DNA of 8,411 nucleotides from Alphaproteobacteria bacterium. Its GTDB lineage: Bacteria; Pseudomonadota; Alphaproteobacteria; Micavibrionales; Micavibrionaceae. The DNA is taken from NCBI GenBank assembly GCA_023140905.1, contig JAGLKS010000095.1, positions 1-8,411 on the forward strand, given 5' to 3'. The translations under genes were made by a program, and so were the position numbers. Shown in pieces: positions 6,468 to 8,411 of this stretch; position 1 is the stretch's first letter; each line of letters opens with the position of its first letter. Below the pieces are notes generated by a model that saw only the letters and a list, made by a program, of their open reading frames with translations, had not been told where the DNA came from and made no database searches.

Positions 6468-7741
6468 TAGACTGCTTTTTTTACACCGCGCTTTTTCGAT
6501 TTGCTGTAATCAAGTTGAGGAATTGGACGCGCATAAAGCGAGCCCATATATTCCTGGATAGTGTTAATAGCATGATCAATCTTTGGAACAGGGATTGGGC
6601 GACTCGTTAGCTTTTCAGCTTTGAAATGTGCTATCGCACCAAGAGCTTCCATGTGATAACTCTGCCGACCCAAATTGTTGAGCGGATACCATAATTGGCG
6701 GTCATGCGCACGAAGCCATACAAATTGTGAAGACGGTAAAACCCCCCCTTCTTCCCGTGCATATTGCAAAGTGCGGAGCAATGCTGTCGTCTCATATGCA
6801 TGGCGGTTTGCTTGAGACAATGTTTTTCCTGCAATTGATTTGTCGCGTAAAACTTTCCGTGCATCAGAAACAAGGCCCCGGTCTTTTGATAGCTTAAGTC
6901 CGTGTTTAAATGACCAGCATTTAGCAAGGCGTCCGAGTAAATCTTCTGCTTCAGCCCGTTTGCGCGTAGCTTTCAGGCAAAATACAGCCAGAAGAATTTG
7001 TTTATATGGTTCTAAATTCTTTGACCCACGCCAAGGGCTTCCCAATTGTTCAATAAAAGCACGCGCTGCGTCTTCTCTGTTAATTTGGCCATCAGGTATC
7101 TGAATATTATTATAAGCCAGCCATTCTTCTGGACCTAGGGCTTCAGCAAAAACCGGCAATTCTGCAGGAACCGGAGATCCCGGCGGACGCGGAGGCTGAG
7201 TGGATGGGTTGAAATCTACAAAAGGTGTGATAGTCGGAAAGACTTTGGATTGTGTCTTAATAAGACCTTCCAATCCAAGGGTTCTTCTATACTGTGTTCC
7301 CGGACCTGAGAAGATGCACCATAATGCACAGGCACCTAATAAGGCAATAAACGGCCAGCGCAGAGGTTGCATTGCCATAGCACTAAATTGTGCCAGATGG
7401 TTGTAGCCTAATGCTGTTTTGTGGAATTCTGCTGCGCCGGGATAATGTGTAAGAACGACACCGTTTTTTGTTGGCCTGTCATAATTGAAGCCTTCAAAAT
7501 AATCAAAGAAAGACAATGTACGACCATTTACGGTGAATTCGTAATCAGGGGGAAGAAAGAATGATGAAACCCACATTTCTCCATAACGAATCCATCTAAC
7601 CATATCCCGAATTTCAACTTGGAAGAAATGCCAGAAAATCCAGCCCAAAACGAACAAAATGCCCAGCATAAGTGCCCAGCCTATGCCGCCTTCATATAAC
7701 GAATCTCCATCCTTATTATTCTCGCTCACGACTATAAACAC
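6467..7741 (-). CDS. dotM: Type IVB secretion coupling-complex protein DotM/IcmP
   Basis: A 424-residue inner-membrane partner of DotL; the IncI plasmid counterpart is TrbA. In Legionella the cytoplasmic domain of DotM recognises acidic, Glu-rich effector signals through basic surface patches. Membrane segments lie at about 19-40 ('GWALMLGILFVLGWIFWHFF') and 127-144. The helical cytoplasmic domain follows a Pro-rich linker (183-192). The family signature 'FVWLRAHDRQLWYPLNNLGR' at 340-359, followed by 'EALGAIAHF', is clear. Basic stretches occur at 258-262 and in the Lys/Arg-rich last 12 residues. Legionella DotM is about 380 residues; the excess here is mainly the N-terminus and the C-terminal tail. 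The start is ambiguous between GTG 7741 and GTG 7729. The latter gives a more natural N-terminus (MSENNKDG), and neither has a strong ribosome site. It is the first gene of the operon, followed by the 182-residue protein and dotL. A G7 run on the coding strand (6742-6748) sits in codons 331-334. Confidence 0.92.
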   Translation of the reverse strand: MFIVVSENNKDGDSLYEGGIGWALMLGILFVLGWIFWHFFQVEIRDMVRWIRYGEMWVSSFFLPPDYEFTVNGRTLSFFDYFEGFNYDRPTKNGVVLTHYPGAAEFHKTALGYNHLAQFSAMAMQPLRWPFIALLGACALWCIFSGPGTQYRRTLGLEGLIKTQSKVFPTITPFVDFNPSTQPPRPPGSPVPAELPVFAEALGPEEWLAYNNIQIPDGQINREDAARAFIEQLGSPWRGSKNLEPYKQILLAVFCLKATRKRAEAEDLLGRLAKCWSFKHGLKLSKDRGLVSDARKVLRDKSIAGKTLSQANRHAYETTALLRTLQYAREEGGVLPSSQFVWLRAHDRQLWYPLNNLGRQSYHMEALGAIAHFKAEKLTSRPIPVPKIDHAINTIQEYMGSLYARPIPQLDYSKSKKRGVKKAV

Positions 7742-7800
7742 CCAATCATTAAAAAATTATTTACACATATTTCAATAAGCAATGCTGACATATACATAAA

Positions 7801-7810
7801 GCTTTAAAGC
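7801..7810. repeat. Perfect 10-bp palindrome in the icmP leader
   Basis: GCTTTAAAGC lies in the untranslated leader between the proposed promoter and icmP. It cannot fold as a useful hairpin without a loop, so if functional it would be a protein site. A palindrome this short is weak evidence. Confidence 0.25.
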
Positions 7811-7847
7811 GTAATTTAACAGAAAAAGCTAGAAAAAACCAACTGAT

Positions 7848-7863
7848 ATCATAACATTATGAT
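7848..7863. promoter_or_regulatory. 16-bp palindrome overlapping the icmP -10, operator-like
   Basis: ATCATAA-CA-TTATGAT has exact 7-bp arms. It contains the -10 hexamer of the minus-strand promoter, and because of its symmetry it also presents TATGAT on the plus strand (7858-7863), facing the small ORF at 7913. A dimeric repressor bound here would block the coupling-operon promoter. Alternatively it is a symmetric -10 that allows divergent initiation; no good plus-strand -35 is visible. Confidence 0.5.
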
Positions 7864-7875
7864 GTAATTTTTCAA
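7848..7875 (-). promoter_or_regulatory. Sigma70-like promoter of the icmP-icmO operon
   Basis: On the minus strand TTGAAA (7870-7875) is followed by a 16-bp spacer and TATGAT (7848-7853), each matching the consensus at 5 of 6 positions. Transcription would start near 7841, giving a leader of about 100 nt before icmP. No comparable promoter is visible in the gaps between the four operon genes. Confidence 0.6.
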
Positions 7876-7912
7876 TTATTGTTCTGATCTTTGGAGTTTA
7901 TTTTCAGGCACT

Positions 7913-8083
7913 ATGCCCGGTTATTACTTTTCGCTCCTAATAACATGTATTGTGATGTCTATTGCTATCTGTATTTGTTTGCGCATTAAGTTATTGGAAA
8001 AGAATAATAAACAGGCCGCCAAAACAGAATTGTTTGATTATGGTATTTTGCGGATAAGTCTAAATGGTGCGCTCACATTTTAA
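7913..8083 (+). CDS. Possible 56-residue single-pass membrane protein
   Basis: An ATG-started ORF of 56 codons ending TAA at 8081-8083. The product begins MPGYYFSLL and has one strong hydrophobic helix (about 5-24, rich in Ile and Cys), then a basic and polar stretch (KLLEKNNKQAAK) and a short C-terminal end. By the positive-inside rule the tail would be cytoplasmic. It overlaps the last 4 bases of pflA in convergent orientation and diverges from icmP. The ribosome site is weak: AGG lies 4 bp before the ATG, and GGAG about 16 bp before. I do not recognise the protein. The hydrophobic profile and the fit into an otherwise empty gap favour a real gene, but an accidental ORF is quite possible. 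Confidence 0.35.
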   Translation: MPGYYFSLLITCIVMSIAICICLRIKLLEKNNKQAAKTELFDYGILRISLNGALTF

Positions 8084-8411
8084 TAAGCTGTAAGACCATA
8101 TTTCTTGAAAATACTCCTTGCTGCAGCTATTTGTTCTTGTGTCGGGGACGGAGTGTTCTTCAGTTTGTAATCAATATCTGTATATTCCCATTTCTTCTCC
8201 CCCATTTTGTGGAAGGGAAGGACATCAACACGTTGAACACCACCCTCTAACGATGCAGCAAAACTGGCAACAGCTTCTATATTCTCAGGGTCATCAGTCA
8301 AGTTAGGGACTAGAACATAACGCAGCCATATAGGAATCTTCTTTTCTGCAAGATGTTGCGCAAAAGACAGGGTCGGTTGAAGAGGGCGGCCTGTTACTTC
8401 TTTATATATTC
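8080..8411 (-). CDS. pflA: Pyruvate formate-lyase activating enzyme, C-terminal part (partial)
   Basis: The last 110 or so codons of a gene whose start lies beyond the window. The product is a radical-SAM enzyme that installs the glycyl radical on pyruvate formate-lyase under anaerobic conditions. The CxxxCxxC cluster motif would be in the missing N-terminal part. The visible part reads 'EVTGRPLQPTLSFAQHLAEK', then 'IPIWLRYVLVPNLTDDPENI', 'VQRVDVLPFHKMGEKKWE', 'YKLKNTPSPTQEQI' and a final 'FKKYGLTAY', following the order and spacing of E. coli PflA (WIRYVVVPG..., LLPYHELGKHKW, YKL...). A TTG near 8301 is internal, not a start, because homology continues upstream without interruption. It converges with the small ORF at 7913. 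It indicates fermentative pyruvate metabolism in the host cell and looks unrelated to the secretion operon. Confidence 0.9.
   Translation of the reverse strand, partial: IYKEVTGRPLQPTLSFAQHLAEKKIPIWLRYVLVPNLTDDPENIEAVASFAASLEGGVQRVDVLPFHKMGEKKWEYTDIDYKLKNTPSPTQEQIAAARSIFKKYGLTAY

Noticed and set aside
7732..7797. A 21-codon ORF on the minus strand in the icmP leader, ending 2 bp before the GTG at 7729, as a possible leader peptide.
   Set aside because: It has no ribosome site, its composition matches AT-rich noncoding DNA, and ORFs of this length are expected by chance. It remains a minor option if GTG 7729 is the true icmP start.
1..8411. tRNA genes, CRISPR arrays, insertion sequences and attachment sites.
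   Set aside because: No cloverleaf, spaced direct-repeat array, transposase or integrase motif, or terminal inverted repeat pair was found on either strand.

Overview
The window most resembles a moderately AT-rich alphaproteobacterial chromosome that carries a Dot/Icm-type (IVB) secretion system. No rRNA or other taxonomic marker is present. The assignment rests on the protein styles: a Dot/Icm coupling operon, an alphaproteobacterial-looking pilin-like protein, and a pyruvate formate-lyase activase that points to fermentative or anaerobic metabolism. An uncultured, host- or gut-associated alphaproteobacterium is a reasonable guess, but it is inference only.

Layout, left to right. Positions 1-250 (+) hold the 3' end of argS, ending in the anticodon-binding domain. 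It is followed almost without a gap by a membrane-anchored SGNH/GDSL-type hydrolase (260-1219, +). A 111-bp gap leads to a Fic-fold protein with a C-terminal winged helix (1331-2248, +), in which most of the AMP-transfer signature is replaced. A convergent intergenic stretch (2249-2442) holds an inverted repeat and a palindromic, repeat-like block.

On the minus strand, 7741 down to 2443 reads as one operon. In transcription order it is icmP/dotM, an unrecognised 182-residue single-pass membrane protein, icmO/dotL (the coupling ATPase), and a pilin-like single-pass protein. A good sigma70-like promoter (TTGAAA, 16 bp, TATGAT) lies about 100 bp upstream of icmP, with its -10 inside a 16-bp palindrome. 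A possible 56-codon membrane ORF (7913-8083, +) runs the other way and overlaps the end of pflA (8080-8411, -, partial).

How the genes fit together. DotL and DotM form the inner-membrane receptor that selects effectors for the IVB channel. DotL here has an unusual Ala/Pro/Ser-rich C-terminal tail with a duplicated 14-residue helical motif, the region that in Legionella holds DotN and the IcmS/IcmW adaptors. The 182-residue protein sits between the two receptor genes and the pilin-like protein closes the operon, so both are candidates for lineage-specific parts of the coupling complex. No dotN, icmS, icmW or channel-core genes are in this window. The best leads are the Fic pseudoenzyme, the inserted 182-residue protein, the DotL tail and the pilin-like protein.
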